DNA of 64,000 nucleotides from an uncultured Planctomycetales bacterium (GTDB lineage: Bacteria; Planctomycetota; Planctomycetia; Pirellulales; S012-138), in NCBI GenBank assembly GCA_937982665.1, contig CALJLD010000049.1, positions 1 through 64,000 on the forward strand. Direction: 5' to 3'. The translations under genes were made by a program, and so were the position numbers. The notes under the pieces were generated by a model that did no database searches, was not told the DNA's origin, and saw only the letters and a list, made by a program, of their open reading frames with translations. Shown here in pieces: positions 1 through 9,206 of the stretch (within the stretch, counting starts at the first letter, position 1; every line of letters begins with the position of its first letter).

Positions 1-8
1 ACTGCCTC

Positions 9-55
9 TTCGACCTCTCGGAGTTTCAGTCTCCAAGGCTGAAACATCAGTCGAA
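9..55. other. Nested inverted repeat, possible RNA hairpin or terminator
   Basis: An inner pair GTTTCAG (23-29) and CTGAAAC (39-45) is enclosed by an outer pair TTCGAC (9-14) and GTCGAA (50-55). Both pairs match perfectly. No run of T follows on either strand, so a classical Rho-independent terminator is not proved. The rest of the first 295 bases shows no convincing gene. Confidence 0.4.
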
Positions 56-295
56 CTCCTCGTCAATGGTGATGGCTGGGGGGAATCTCTTGCGGCGACT
101 GCACAAGATGAATTGTGGCTGCGTGCGACTCCTACTCATCATACTGCCCGGGGAGTCGAAGTGTTTCAATTGCCTGCTGCGGAACGGACCCGAAATGCAG
201 AGCAGTTCTCAACTTAAGGGCGGGTACGACAAGGACCCAGGCGAGCGACATTGCCCGCTCTGCCTGGGTCCCTGGTCCCCACAAATCTCAGCGAG

Positions 296-1087
296 TTAGT
301 TGTTGACGACCACTTCGGAAGAGGCACCATCAAAGTAACTGTTGATCTCTTCCAGGATGTCGCCCGATTGCGGCTGCGTGACCGGGATTTCCGGGTAAGC
401 ATCCGTCTCTCCGTCCAGCATCATGGCTTTCACCTCAATGCGGGCGCTGACGTCATCGATCAGCTTGCGAACGCGGGCCAGGTCGCTGTCATCCAGATTG
501 AACTCGGCACGGGTCTCGGCAACTTGAACGGCCGCCAGGCGAGCTTCCAGATTCTCGATTTCCAACGCGAGCTGATGCTTGGCGCTTTCCATCGCGGTGA
601 GCTTTTCTTCCATCGAGGCCAAAGCGTTTTCGCGCTGATGCAGGATCTCGCGCTTGGTTTGAACGGTGGCTTCCGCAACCTTAAAGCGGTTGAAGCGGCG
701 GGTCAGATCCGCAACGACTTCTTCTTGTGTAAAGGTGCGATCACCATAGGTAACGTATTGGTCGCCGTTTTCCAGGTCAGACTTGAGGATGCCAATCTCC
801 AGGCGATCCTGGCTCAGCTTCTCCTCAGCAGAGGCGATCTCTCGCTTCAAGCGGGCGACGCTGACCGCTTCGTTGTATTTCTGCTCCATGCAGTCATTGA
901 TTGGCTTTTCCAGGCTGGCCAATTCATGCTTGGCTCGCTTGATTTCCACTTCAACCGGGAACATGTCCTTTGTTGAGTTTTGGATTTCGTCGAGGCCCAT
1001 TGAGACATAGCTCACGGCATCACGACCGAAGAGGAAGCCACCCACCAGCACCACCAGGGCGACCACAATGAGAACTTTCTTGAACAT
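296..1087 (-). CDS. Membrane-anchored coiled-coil protein, unknown function
   Basis: 263-residue protein. The start at 1087 is chosen because GGAGGA stands seven bases upstream of the ATG and the protein then opens with a charged MFKK followed by one hydrophobic membrane segment (about residues 5-22). The rest is almost all heptad-like helix rich in Glu, Lys, Arg, Ala and Leu (about residues 35-215), with a short acidic C-terminal tail. It has no catalytic motif I recognise. The reading frame stays open upstream to 1309, but that extension has no ribosome site. The topology suggests a single-pass anchor with a long coiled-coil rod, as in envelope scaffold or phage-shock-like proteins; this is inference. 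It stands alone, with long non-coding DNA on its 5' side. Confidence 0.8.
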   Translation of the reverse strand: MFKKVLIVVALVVLVGGFLFGRDAVSYVSMGLDEIQNSTKDMFPVEVEIKRAKHELASLEKPINDCMEQKYNEAVSVARLKREIASAEEKLSQDRLEIGILKSDLENGDQYVTYGDRTFTQEEVVADLTRRFNRFKVAEATVQTKREILHQRENALASMEEKLTAMESAKHQLALEIENLEARLAAVQVAETRAEFNLDDSDLARVRKLIDDVSARIEVKAMMLDGETDAYPEIPVTQPQSGDILEEINSYFDGASSEVVVNN

Positions 1088-1738
1088 TAAACGATCCTCC
1101 AGGATGAGTTGTGTCGCAACCTTACGAGTGTTGCTGTATTTGAGTTGCTGTGTGTGTCTTAGGGCTTTCGGGCCGTTTTTGGGCTTCCGGCAACCCCTTT
1201 GATTGCCGCAACAGGAAGTTCTTCGCCAACTTGAGGCCGATCTTGGGGCGATTGGGAAAATAATTTCACTGCCAGCACCCTGAATTTGGCCGCAGGAAGG
1301 GCAGATCACACAAACCCTTTATTTGCAATGACTTAAGGCCACAGCCGATCCAGTGGCGAAAGCAGCCCGGAGCAAGCTTTTTGGAGAAGGCGAAAAACAT
1401 CACCTGAAGCCGCCCAAATCCGACGCGGGAAATGCCAGATTTCGCAGCTGAAAAAGCCGGGCGAAGGGACGGAGGCCCCGGTCCAGAAACAGCTGGCGAG
1501 CCGACGCTTGCTCGGTCCGCTGTGATCTAACGCGCTGAGCAATCCGCCGTCGCGTCCCACGCCAGCACCTAGGCCGTGAAAAAGCCAATAATGTGCAATT
1601 TGTCCCAGGCTTGGCCGAAAGCTGACGACCATCACCACAAGGCGGCAATAGCACCAAGACTCAGCCATCTGTACGGTGGGTCGTGCATGTCAACCGACAG
1701 TTCGCCGTTCCGATCCCGTTGAACTGAAATCCGGAGCA
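1088..1738. other. Intergenic region between divergent genes
   Basis: About 650 bases between the divergent coiled-coil gene and the zinc/HNH-like gene. Open frames here are short and have neither a ribosome site nor recognisable protein motifs. It must hold both promoters. I see no RNA gene or repeat. Confidence 0.5.
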
Positions 1739-2320
1739 ATGAAAGTGAGAAAACTATGCACACTATGCGAAATCGAACCACTGCCCGCGCATCGAAGAAT
1801 GCGATGCGACTATTGTCAACGGCTAATTGAACAGGCTGCAAATACCGCAACAACTGTCGCGAGAAATCGTATTCCCGCACCCGTAGCCGAGATAGCAATC
1901 AAGGACTCGATTGGGCTGTCGCGTAGGATCCACAATTCGTCAGAACTCGCATTCGCATGTCATTACTCACATATCCCATTGGTGTTTGATAAATCGATAT
2001 CGTACCAAGGCGACTACGTGAGCTTTGATCATGTGGTGCCAAATGACTCATCCAGGGCTGTTCTATGCTCACGCATTATGAATGACATCAAGGGATGGAT
2101 GACGGAGGTTGAATTCCGAAAGTTCATCGTTGATTTTGCTGAAACAAACGCTCGGCGCCGAATTCATGGGCTGGATTTCCCAAAGACCCAAAGATTTCTT
2201 GAGTTGCTGCGCGACATAATGAGCACGCCAGTGGGTCAATCAGCGCAGTCTGTCCAAATGCTGAAATCACTTTCAGCTCAGATTCACTATCGCAGAAAAT
2301 CGACTTTGATTGCTGAATAG
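1739..2320 (+). CDS. Zinc-ribbon, HNH-like orphan protein
   Basis: 193 residues from the ATG at 1739, which has GGAG just upstream; the frame opens earlier at 1676 but the first conserved-looking block begins here. Two CxxC pairs (C7/C10 and C23/C26) form a likely zinc ribbon. A DHVVP motif at residues 97-101, followed by Cys110 and Asn115, recalls the His-Asn core of HNH nucleases, though the usual CxxC pairs around it are missing. Base composition is visibly more AT-rich and the codon use looser than in neighbouring genes, which suggests acquired DNA. Nuclease function is inference; it could equally be a zinc-binding orphan. There is no partner gene beside it. Confidence 0.6.
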   Translation: MKVRKLCTLCEIEPLPAHRRMRCDYCQRLIEQAANTATTVARNRIPAPVAEIAIKDSIGLSRRIHNSSELAFACHYSHIPLVFDKSISYQGDYVSFDHVVPNDSSRAVLCSRIMNDIKGWMTEVEFRKFIVDFAETNARRRIHGLDFPKTQRFLELLRDIMSTPVGQSAQSVQMLKSLSAQIHYRRKSTLIAE

Positions 2321-2506
2321 CCCGATTCGTTATTCCCGCGCGGGGTGGGAATCCAGTTAAATCTGGCAAACAACCCCAGCAAGTGTGTCGCGATCAATTC
2401 AACGCTATTGTTTCAACGAACGGGCTGGAATCGCTTCGGCTGGATTGCGCCTTCGTTGGAATGACGACATTGCCGAACACAAGTCTCGCCACCACGAGCT
2501 CTCGCC

Positions 2507-3172
2507 CTACTCAATCGGCGGATTCGCGATCGACCGACGGTATTCGGCCAAGCGCGATTGCAGGTCCAGCAGAGCCTGCCAGCGACGCAAATCGAGCGTG
2601 ACCGCGCCGTTTTTCTCGTCGCTCTCGACGGAATTCACCAGGCGGCGGATCTTGAAGAACACAAAGTCCAGGATCTCCGTCAGTTGAGCGGCCTGACCTG
2701 GTGTGAGCTGCTCAGGCAGGTCTGGCGGTTCCATGTCGTGGAAGGTCGCCATCTCGTCGCCATCGGCTTCGGGATTGACTTCATACTCCAGCGAAACAGC
2801 GCTGGGGAGTTCGCTCGCGGCGGTTCCGCTTTCGGACAATTCCGAGCGGGGAATTTTTGAGAGCCGTTCCGCGATTTGCTCGCGGGAACCAAACAACAGG
2901 ACCGAGCGGCCAAGGCTGATCAGGTCGCCGTGACGCAGAATGCGGAGTTGCATCTCGTCACCGTTGACCTTGGTGCCGTTGGTGCTGTCCAAGTCCGTCA
3001 GCACGATCTTGTCCTGGTCCTCTTGGATCTTCAGGTGGTACCGGCTGATCCGCTCATCATTGAGCTGGATGGTGTTCCCTTCCTCTCGCCCGATGGTGAT
3101 GGGCGTGGGAATGTTCTGGAACATCCTGCCACGGTCCGCGCCGTCAAGAATTTGAAGAGTGATCAATGCCAT
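2507..3172 (-). CDS. FHA-domain protein
   Basis: 221 residues from the ATG at 3172; an in-frame start at 3217 would add 15 residues of non-conserved sequence. The N-terminal FHA domain (about residues 1-95) is complete: the GREEGN strand, the RISRYH block and the LTDLDSTNGTKVNG block supply the Arg, Ser/His and Asn residues that bind phosphothreonine. A linker rich in Glu, Ser and Pro follows, then a helical region of about 65 residues. FHA proteins read Ser/Thr kinase signals, which are abundant in planctomycetes. No kinase is adjacent, but a PP2C-type phosphatase lies about 8.5 kb away. The protein is cytoplasmic, with no signal or membrane segment. Confidence 0.85.
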   Translation of the reverse strand: MALITLQILDGADRGRMFQNIPTPITIGREEGNTIQLNDERISRYHLKIQEDQDKIVLTDLDSTNGTKVNGDEMQLRILRHGDLISLGRSVLLFGSREQIAERLSKIPRSELSESGTAASELPSAVSLEYEVNPEADGDEMATFHDMEPPDLPEQLTPGQAAQLTEILDFVFFKIRRLVNSVESDEKNGAVTLDLRRWQALLDLQSRLAEYRRSIANPPIE

Positions 3173-3431
3173 GGAACGAACGGACTCGACGTAGAATTCG
3201 CCCTGCGACCCAGCCAACGCTTTGAAGCGCCCAATCCCTGCATGGGGATGGACCGCGATTTTCGCGAGCAGCGCACAAATTGCAACACGCGGAGTGCCCG
3301 CCGGGGCTATCTCTCATCATGGGCCATTTCCGCCGGGTGGACAACTGTTTTCAGCGGCATTCCCGGCTCCAGACGTGCCAAATATTGCGGTGGCGCCAGT
3401 TAGAAGGGCCGTTTTTGCGTCTCAGCTCGCC

Positions 3432-4202
3432 TTACGAATCCGGCAGCAATTCATTCAGCTCAAAACCGAAACTTGGGCTACTTGGATTTTCGTCCTGCCA
3501 GCGGATTTCCCTGCCGGATTGGTCTGAATCGCAGTGCATTTTGCCGACCAACTTGCGCCGCAGGACGGCGGGAAGCTCTTCCAACAAGGCCGTTTCGACT
3601 TGCGCCCGCTGCAGGGTGATTCCCGCTGCTTTGGCAACACTGGTGGTGGTGCTCTCCGCCAGTCCGCAACACGCCAGGCTTTCGACGCGAGTGTTGGGAG
3701 TATTGTAGTTGATTGTCAGTCCATGCCTGGACACCCAGCGAGAGAAGGCCAGACCAATGCTGGCGATTTTGTGCTCGCCAATCCAGGCTCCGCGCATCCG
3801 CTCATCCGTATTCGCCGTGACGCCCAAACGGTCAAGCGCGCGAATGATCCACTCTTCCAACAAGTCTGTGATGCGGCCAATGTTGCGATCGCCAGGGAGC
3901 TTGGGTTCGCCTCGCCAGGCAAAGATGGGATAGACCGTGAGTTGCCCAGGCCCATGCCAGGTGATCCCGCCGCCACGATCCAGCGGATATGTCTCGTAAC
4001 CGGGCGGTGGCGCGATGTTGTCCACTTGTGCTCGGCGGCCGAGCGTGACGATCTCTGGATGTTCCACAAGTATCAACGCGTCACAGATTAAGTCAGCCAT
4101 GCGAAGCTGCTGCAAACGCTTCATCTCCGCATCAAGCAGCGGTAGCGGCAGACAATCGGCCCAAAGCAACAGGCAATCACGCTGGGCAAGATCTGCGGAC
4201 AT
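3432..4202 (-). CDS. lipB: Lipoyl(octanoyl) transferase LipB
   Basis: 256 residues. LipB moves octanoate from acyl carrier protein to the lipoyl domains of 2-oxoacid dehydrogenases and GcvH. The signature RGGGITWHGPGQLTVYP is present, as are the conserved lysine block GEHKIASIG and the cysteine of the ACCG segment, which corresponds to the acyl-thioester cysteine. The protein is slightly longer than the usual 210-230 residues because of a C-terminal extension after about residue 215. It is the last gene of the lipA-E1alpha-E1beta-E2-lipB run, 95 bases after the E2 gene, so the complex and its cofactor attachment are probably expressed together. Confidence 0.93.
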   Translation of the reverse strand: MSADLAQRDCLLLWADCLPLPLLDAEMKRLQQLRMADLICDALILVEHPEIVTLGRRAQVDNIAPPPGYETYPLDRGGGITWHGPGQLTVYPIFAWRGEPKLPGDRNIGRITDLLEEWIIRALDRLGVTANTDERMRGAWIGEHKIASIGLAFSRWVSRHGLTINYNTPNTRVESLACCGLAESTTTSVAKAAGITLQRAQVETALLEELPAVLRRKLVGKMHCDSDQSGREIRWQDENPSSPSFGFELNELLPDS

Positions 4203-4297
4203 ACTTTCTCTTCAGGACGCCGCGTTTTCAAGGACTTTCGCTCTTTAGCAATGCAAGTGCGATGGACGTGATTGCATATCTCTTAAGCGAAGATATT

Positions 4298-5548
4298 CTA
4301 AACAAAGATCGTCGCTGGATTTTCCAGCAAGCGCTTGACGGTTTGCACCAATGCCGCGCCGTCTGCTCCATCAACAACGCGATGATCAAACGATGACGAA
4401 AGATTCATCATTCGACGAATGACGATCTTGCCATCACGAACAACCGCGCGTTCTTCCGCTTTGTGCAAGCCGATGATGCCGACCTCGGGGTAATTGATGA
4501 TGGGCGTTGCACCGAGTCCACCCATTTTGCCAAGGCTGGTGAGTGTGAATGTGGAGCCGGAAAGTTCGCTGCTTGTGGCCGTGTTGTCCCGGGCTGCCTG
4601 AGCCAGGCGAACGACTTCTTTGGCTGCCAGCCAGACGTCCATAGCCTCGACGTGTTGGACGACGGGAACGTACAGTCCTCGGTCCGTTTGCGTAGCGATG
4701 CCCAAGTGAACGGCCGCATGTTGCGTGACGACTTGCCGCTGATCGTCATAGTGCGCGTTGCACTGAGGGTGCCGCTGCAACGCTTTCGCAAGTGCGAGCA
4801 TCACAAACGGTATGTATGTCAGTTTGACTTCGTGATCGCCCTGGTATTCCGCGGAGTTCAGATATTGCCGCAGCGATTCCAACTCGGTGATATCGACGTC
4901 TTCGAAATAGGCAAAGTGCGGAATTGTCCGCTTGCTGGTGGCCATTTTGTCGGCAATTCGCCGCCGCAACCCAACGACGGGTACTTCCGTGGTGCCGCTG
5001 CGTCGCTGCCGCGACGCCGCTGGTGTTGCCGTCCCCGCCGCAAACATCTCCAGGTCAGCGTCGACAATGCGCCCGCCGCGCCCCGTCCCGGAGACATTGC
5101 CTAGGTCAATCCCACGCTCGCGTGCTCTGCGTCTCACAGCGGGGCTGGCGATGGGTCTTGCCCCGTCTGACCGACGGGCCGAAGCACCGTTTGGGCCAAT
5201 GAGCGGCTTTGATTCCGCAGGAGCCTGTTTGACTGCGGTGGAGCTAACGACGGCGACGTTCGCGGGCTCTGCCTGCTGGCTCGGTTCATCCTCAACTGGC
5301 GATTCGCCTGAAGTTTCAATCACCACGAGTTCGCTGCCGACGGCCACCATTTCTCCCACGGTGCCGTTGGTTTCCAAGATTTTTCCGTCAACCACGCTGG
5401 GAATTGTGACCGTGGCTTTGTCCGTCATCACATCAACAATCGGGGCATCTTCGGCAATGGCATCACCTGGTTGGACGTGCCAGGCGACAATCTCGCCTTC
5501 GACGACACCTTCACCGATATCTGGAAGTTTGAATGTGAAACGGGACAT
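4298..5548 (-). CDS. bkdB: Branched-chain 2-oxoacid dehydrogenase E2 (dihydrolipoyl acyltransferase)
   Basis: 416 residues. One lipoyl domain at the N-terminus carries the lysine to be lipoylated (MTDKA, Lys44). A Pro/Ala/Ser-rich linker leads to the peripheral subunit-binding domain (ASPAVRRRARERGIDL, about residues 135-170). The C-terminal catalytic domain ends with SSSFDHRVVDGADGA, which contains the active His and Asp. E2 forms the core of the complex and transfers acyl groups to CoA. The branched-chain assignment follows the E1 subunits upstream. No E3 (dihydrolipoyl dehydrogenase) gene is present in the window, so E3 must be encoded elsewhere. Confidence 0.92.
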   Translation of the reverse strand: MSRFTFKLPDIGEGVVEGEIVAWHVQPGDAIAEDAPIVDVMTDKATVTIPSVVDGKILETNGTVGEMVAVGSELVVIETSGESPVEDEPSQQAEPANVAVVSSTAVKQAPAESKPLIGPNGASARRSDGARPIASPAVRRRARERGIDLGNVSGTGRGGRIVDADLEMFAAGTATPAASRQRRSGTTEVPVVGLRRRIADKMATSKRTIPHFAYFEDVDITELESLRQYLNSAEYQGDHEVKLTYIPFVMLALAKALQRHPQCNAHYDDQRQVVTQHAAVHLGIATQTDRGLYVPVVQHVEAMDVWLAAKEVVRLAQAARDNTATSSELSGSTFTLTSLGKMGGLGATPIINYPEVGIIGLHKAEERAVVRDGKIVIRRMMNLSSSFDHRVVDGADGAALVQTVKRLLENPATIFV

Positions 5549-5553
5549 GTGAA

Positions 5554-5599
5554 TAGAGACTGGAGGTAAGAGGCGAGAGGCTAGAGATTAGAGACTAGG
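5554..5599. repeat. Degenerate 7-bp tandem repeat, consensus TAGAGGC
   Basis: Six consecutive heptamers can be read on the plus strand: TAGAGAC, TGGAGGT, AAGAGGC, GAGAGGC, TAGAGAT, TAGAGAC, then TAGG. They fill nearly all of the 60-base gap between the E1beta and E2 genes, so in the E2 mRNA they form a pyrimidine-rich leader ending a few bases before the start codon. The same heptamer recurs at 34602-34622, upstream of the aldehyde dehydrogenase gene. Confidence 0.75.
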
Positions 5600-5608
5600 A
5601 AGTGTGGC

Positions 5609-6619
5609 TTACGGTTCCATGACCTTCTTCAGCGCATTGATGATTCGCTTACGCCCAGGCATGTAAGACCATTCCAACGTGTGGGGGAACGGTGTGTCCC
5701 AGCCGGTAACGCGGATAATGGGGGCTTCCAAATGCCAGAAGCAATTCTCCTGGACCAGGCTCAGCACTTCAGCGCCAAATCCGGTTGTTCGCGGGGCTTC
5801 GTGAACAATAACGCAACGGCCGGTCTTCTTAACGGAAGCGGCCACGGTTTCAATGTCCATCGGCACCAATGTCCGCAGGTCGATCAGTTCAACGTTGATC
5901 TCCGCTTGCTCGATCGCCTTGCGAGCAACATGCACCATTGCTCCCCAAGCGATAACCGTGCAGTCGGTTCCTTCGCGTACTGTCGCGGCTTTGCCGAGCG
6001 GCGTCTTGTAATACTCTTCGGGAACATCGCCGCCGGGCTGATTCGCCCAAGTGGGAACTTTGTGCGGGTCGCCATCAAACGGACCGCGATATAACCGCTT
6101 GGGCTCAAAGAACAGCACCGGGTCATTACACTCAATGCTGGAAATCAACAAGCCTTTGATGTCGTGCGGGTTTGACGGCATCACAACTTTCAAACCGGCC
6201 GTATGCGTGAAGTACGCCTCGGGCGATTGGCTGTGATACAACGCACCGCGAATTCCACCGCCGCACGGTGTGCGAATGGTCAACGGCGCCGTCCACTCCC
6301 CAGCGGAGCGATAGCGCATCTTGGCCAGTTCATTGGTGATCTGATCGAAACCGGGAAAGATGTAGTCGCTGAATTGGATTTCGGGGACTGGCCGCAACCC
6401 GTTAACGCCCATGCCAATCGCGGTGGAGATGATCCCGCCTTCGGCCAACGGAGAATCGAAAACGCGGTGCTTACCGTATCGTTCCTGCAAGCCCACTGTC
6501 GCGCGGAACACACCACCAAAGTACCCCACATCTTCGCCAAAGATGCAGACGGTGGGATCACGGTCCAACATGATGTCCAGCGCGGAGTTGATCGCTTGAA
6601 TCATGTTCATGGTTGGCAT
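5609..6619 (-). CDS. bkdA2: Branched-chain 2-oxoacid dehydrogenase E1 beta subunit
   Basis: 336 residues, the usual length. E1beta pairs with E1alpha to decarboxylate the 2-oxoacid on thiamine diphosphate. Family blocks visible are GEDVGYFGGVFRAT near the N-terminus, the central EIQFSDYIFPGFDQ and YHSQSPEAYF segments, and the C-terminal half that starts the second Rossmann-like domain (VIAWGAMVHVARKA). The GGVFR and HSQSPEA forms favour the branched-chain enzyme over pyruvate dehydrogenase. It lies 63 bases after E1alpha and 60 before E2, in the order expected for one operon. A pyruvate-active complex cannot be fully excluded from sequence alone. Confidence 0.92.
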   Translation of the reverse strand: MPTMNMIQAINSALDIMLDRDPTVCIFGEDVGYFGGVFRATVGLQERYGKHRVFDSPLAEGGIISTAIGMGVNGLRPVPEIQFSDYIFPGFDQITNELAKMRYRSAGEWTAPLTIRTPCGGGIRGALYHSQSPEAYFTHTAGLKVVMPSNPHDIKGLLISSIECNDPVLFFEPKRLYRGPFDGDPHKVPTWANQPGGDVPEEYYKTPLGKAATVREGTDCTVIAWGAMVHVARKAIEQAEINVELIDLRTLVPMDIETVAASVKKTGRCVIVHEAPRTTGFGAEVLSLVQENCFWHLEAPIIRVTGWDTPFPHTLEWSYMPGRKRIINALKKVMEP

Positions 6620-6682
6620 AAGTGGGCCTCGACAAATCGATGAACTAATACGGTTAGGGAAGATTCGCTATGTTCGCGGAAG

Positions 6683-7963
6683 TTATTCGCCTTCTTCCAG
6701 CAACTCATCACGCTGCTGTTTGAGGTGCCAGGGCAACTCTTCATAGACATCATCAAATACGGTTTCCGGCGGGTCATATGGCCCTTCATTCAAGGTGCCG
6801 TAAGTCTCCGCTTCTTTGACAACCGCATTAATCTCGCGGGCGACTTCTTCATTCAGCAATTCATGCTGCTCTTCCGTCCAAGCTTCCAAATGGATCAAGT
6901 GCTGCTTCAACCGCTCAACAGGATCGCCGCCGGGCCAAAACCGTCCTTCGTCCGCGGGGCGATACCGGCTGGGGTCATCATTGGTGGAATGGGCGGAGCC
7001 ACGATAGGTGTACATCTCTAAGAGTGTAGGTCCGCCATGACGCCGCGCTCTTTCCGCCGCCCAAGCCGTGGCGGAATAGACGGCCAAAAAGTCATTTCCA
7101 TCAACGCGCAATCCGGGGAAACCGTAGGAATCGGCCCGAGCGGCGAACGACCGACCGCCGGTTGCGAGGTTGCGGTGCGTGCTGATCGCCCACTGATTAT
7201 TGACGACATTCAGAATCACCGGAGGGCGATAGACGGATGCGAAGTTGATCGCATAGTGGAAGTCGCCTTGAGCGGCGGTTCCGTCACCCAACCACGTGGC
7301 CACAACTTGCGGGCGACCGAAGTAATCGGCTGCCATCGCAGCGCCAACAGCTTGCGGGAACTGTGTGCCAACCGGACTGGAGATGGAAACGATGTTCCCT
7401 TTCTTCCAGGTATAGTGAACCGGCATTTGGCGACCTTTGCCGTTGTCGCGGGTATTGCCGATGCACTGGCAGGCCATGTCCAGCAGCGTCGCTCCGCGAA
7501 TGAGCATCAAGCCCTGCTGGCGATATGATGGGAAAAGCAGGTCACCTGACTCCAACGCCAAGCCCGCGGCCGCTGCTACGGCCTCCTCCATCTTGCTTTC
7601 GAGATAAAACGAAAGCCGACCTTGTCTCTGCATGGTGAGCATTCGCGAATCAAAGTGCCGCGTCTGCACCATGATCTTCAAGCCTTCCAGGAGCAAATCC
7701 GTGGAGACCTCCGGATTCCAAGCGCCACAAGCCACCCCGTCATCGTCCAAGACACGGACCAGGCCATGGGCGTGGTCACGCAACTCGGAGAAGTCGGCCA
7801 AAGGATCGGGGCAAGGGAGGTCGGCAGGTTGCTGAACAAAACGCGAGAAGCGAGGTTCTTCGCCAGGACGATGGGGAGCATCCGGAACACGAAGGCAAGG
7901 CTCTTGCAGCCCGTCGTTTTCCGATGGGCGTGTTTGGCTGAGTTCAGCTTGGGAGTCGGCCAT
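6683..7963 (-). CDS. bkdA1: Branched-chain 2-oxoacid dehydrogenase E1 alpha subunit
   Basis: 426 residues. The thiamine-diphosphate motif runs from GDGTAAQGDFHYAINFA to NNQWAIS (about residues 225-262). The phosphorylation-loop region, THRNLATGG and later YRGSAHSTNDDPSRYR, matches branched-chain E1alpha. About 70 extra residues precede the conserved core; they are Pro- and Glu-rich and may be flexible. The enzyme degrades the keto acids of Val, Leu and Ile to branched acyl-CoAs, used as energy or as primers of branched fatty acids. It starts 241 bases downstream of lipA. Confidence 0.92.
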   Translation of the reverse strand: MADSQAELSQTRPSENDGLQEPCLRVPDAPHRPGEEPRFSRFVQQPADLPCPDPLADFSELRDHAHGLVRVLDDDGVACGAWNPEVSTDLLLEGLKIMVQTRHFDSRMLTMQRQGRLSFYLESKMEEAVAAAAGLALESGDLLFPSYRQQGLMLIRGATLLDMACQCIGNTRDNGKGRQMPVHYTWKKGNIVSISSPVGTQFPQAVGAAMAADYFGRPQVVATWLGDGTAAQGDFHYAINFASVYRPPVILNVVNNQWAISTHRNLATGGRSFAARADSYGFPGLRVDGNDFLAVYSATAWAAERARRHGGPTLLEMYTYRGSAHSTNDDPSRYRPADEGRFWPGGDPVERLKQHLIHLEAWTEEQHELLNEEVAREINAVVKEAETYGTLNEGPYDPPETVFDDVYEELPWHLKQQRDELLEEGE

Positions 7964-8204
7964 GGGTTGTTCCTTTTCGCAAGTTACAAGACGCGAAGGT
8001 TGTCTGGTCTTCTCAATGGTCCATCGCCAACAGGGCCTGGTGACTCACTGGGGCGATTTGCAATTTCGCGTCTGTCTCCTGTTTGATTTCCTCAACCTCC
8101 ATGCAAGCAAGTTTCTGTCGATTCTGTCAGCAACATCCTTGTTGCCGTTGGGTTGTTCTGCTGGGATTCCAGTTGGAATCGTCCGCTTCTCAAGTGCTCT
8201 TCTT

Positions 8205-9188
8205 CTACTTCTCTTCGGCTGCTTCACTCACCGGCGAGGGCGTAACCCTCTTGCCAGTTCGCGCTTCCTCGACCAACAGGCCCGCCCGATATGACGAGCG
8301 CACCAGCGGTCCGGATGCAACGGCCTTGAAGCCCAATTCGCGTGCTTCGGCATCCCAGGCGACGAATTGTGACGGTGGTACGAATCGATCCACCGGCAAA
8401 TGCCAGTCCGCAGGCGCCAAGTACTGGCCCAACGTGATCATGTCGACGTCCGCCTCTTGTCGCAAGCGGCTCATCGCCGCCGAGACTTCGGCATCGCTCT
8501 CGCCGACGCCGACCATGATGCTGGTCTTGGTCAACAAGTCAGGCCGCAGCGCTTTGGCTTTTCGCAAGATGCTTATGCTCAAGTCAAACGACGCCCTTGG
8601 ATCGCGGACAACGTGATCGAGCCGCGGCACACACTCCACATTGTGGGCGAAAACCTGAAGCGGAATGTCGCGGACGAGTTGTTCCAGCGCCTCGAAGTTT
8701 CCGCCCAGATCGCTGGAGAGCAATTCGATTCCGACCTCCGGCAGGCGGGAATGGACCGCATCCACACAGGCGCGGTAGTGCCCTGCGCCGCCATCAGGCA
8801 AGTCGTCACGATTGACGACTGTGATCACAACGTAGGAAAGCCCCATCCGCTCTACGGCGTTGGCCAGGTGTTCCGGTTCTTCCAACTCTGGCGGAGCCGG
8901 CGACTTCAACGTCTCAACAGCACAGAACCGGCATCCACGGGTGCATTCCTTACCCGCGACCATGAATGTGGCGGTCCCCCGCCCCCAGCAATCGTGGACG
9001 TTGGGGCAGCGGGCTTCCTCACAAACGGTATGGAGTTCGTTCTCGCTGACGGCGGATGTGGTGCGGTTGAAGCGAGCCCTGGCTTCCCCGACCGGCAGAT
9101 TGACGCGGAGCCATTCTGGAAGGCGGGGGCGTGTCCGCTGCGGAAGCGGCAACACAGGGAGCGCGGATTGTCCGGCATCTTGACGCAA
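8205..9188 (-). CDS. lipA: Lipoyl synthase LipA (radical SAM)
   Basis: 327 residues, the usual length. LipA inserts two sulfurs into protein-bound octanoate. All three hallmarks are present: the auxiliary cluster cysteines CEEARCPNVHDC, the radical SAM motif CTRGCRFC, and the C-terminal RSSYRAG. The start appears to be a TTG at 9188, because an in-frame stop lies only eight codons upstream and no ATG precedes the conserved part; the ribosome site is weak (GGGA). A strong two-level inverted repeat begins 19 bases upstream of that start. It heads the run with the E1/E2 genes and lipB. Confidence 0.94.
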   Translation of the reverse strand: MRQDAGQSALPVLPLPQRTRPRLPEWLRVNLPVGEARARFNRTTSAVSENELHTVCEEARCPNVHDCWGRGTATFMVAGKECTRGCRFCAVETLKSPAPPELEEPEHLANAVERMGLSYVVITVVNRDDLPDGGAGHYRACVDAVHSRLPEVGIELLSSDLGGNFEALEQLVRDIPLQVFAHNVECVPRLDHVVRDPRASFDLSISILRKAKALRPDLLTKTSIMVGVGESDAEVSAAMSRLRQEADVDMITLGQYLAPADWHLPVDRFVPPSQFVAWDAEARELGFKAVASGPLVRSSYRAGLLVEEARTGKRVTPSPVSEAAEEK

Positions 9189-9206
9189 GATGAATTCCCG
9201 TCGACG

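Noticed and set aside
1088..1309. N-terminal extension of the coiled-coil protein with a CPSC motif
   Set aside because: The frame is open to 1309, but the ATG at 1087 has a strong ribosome site and is followed by a normal membrane anchor; the extension is rich in Arg, Cys and Trp and does not look like protein.
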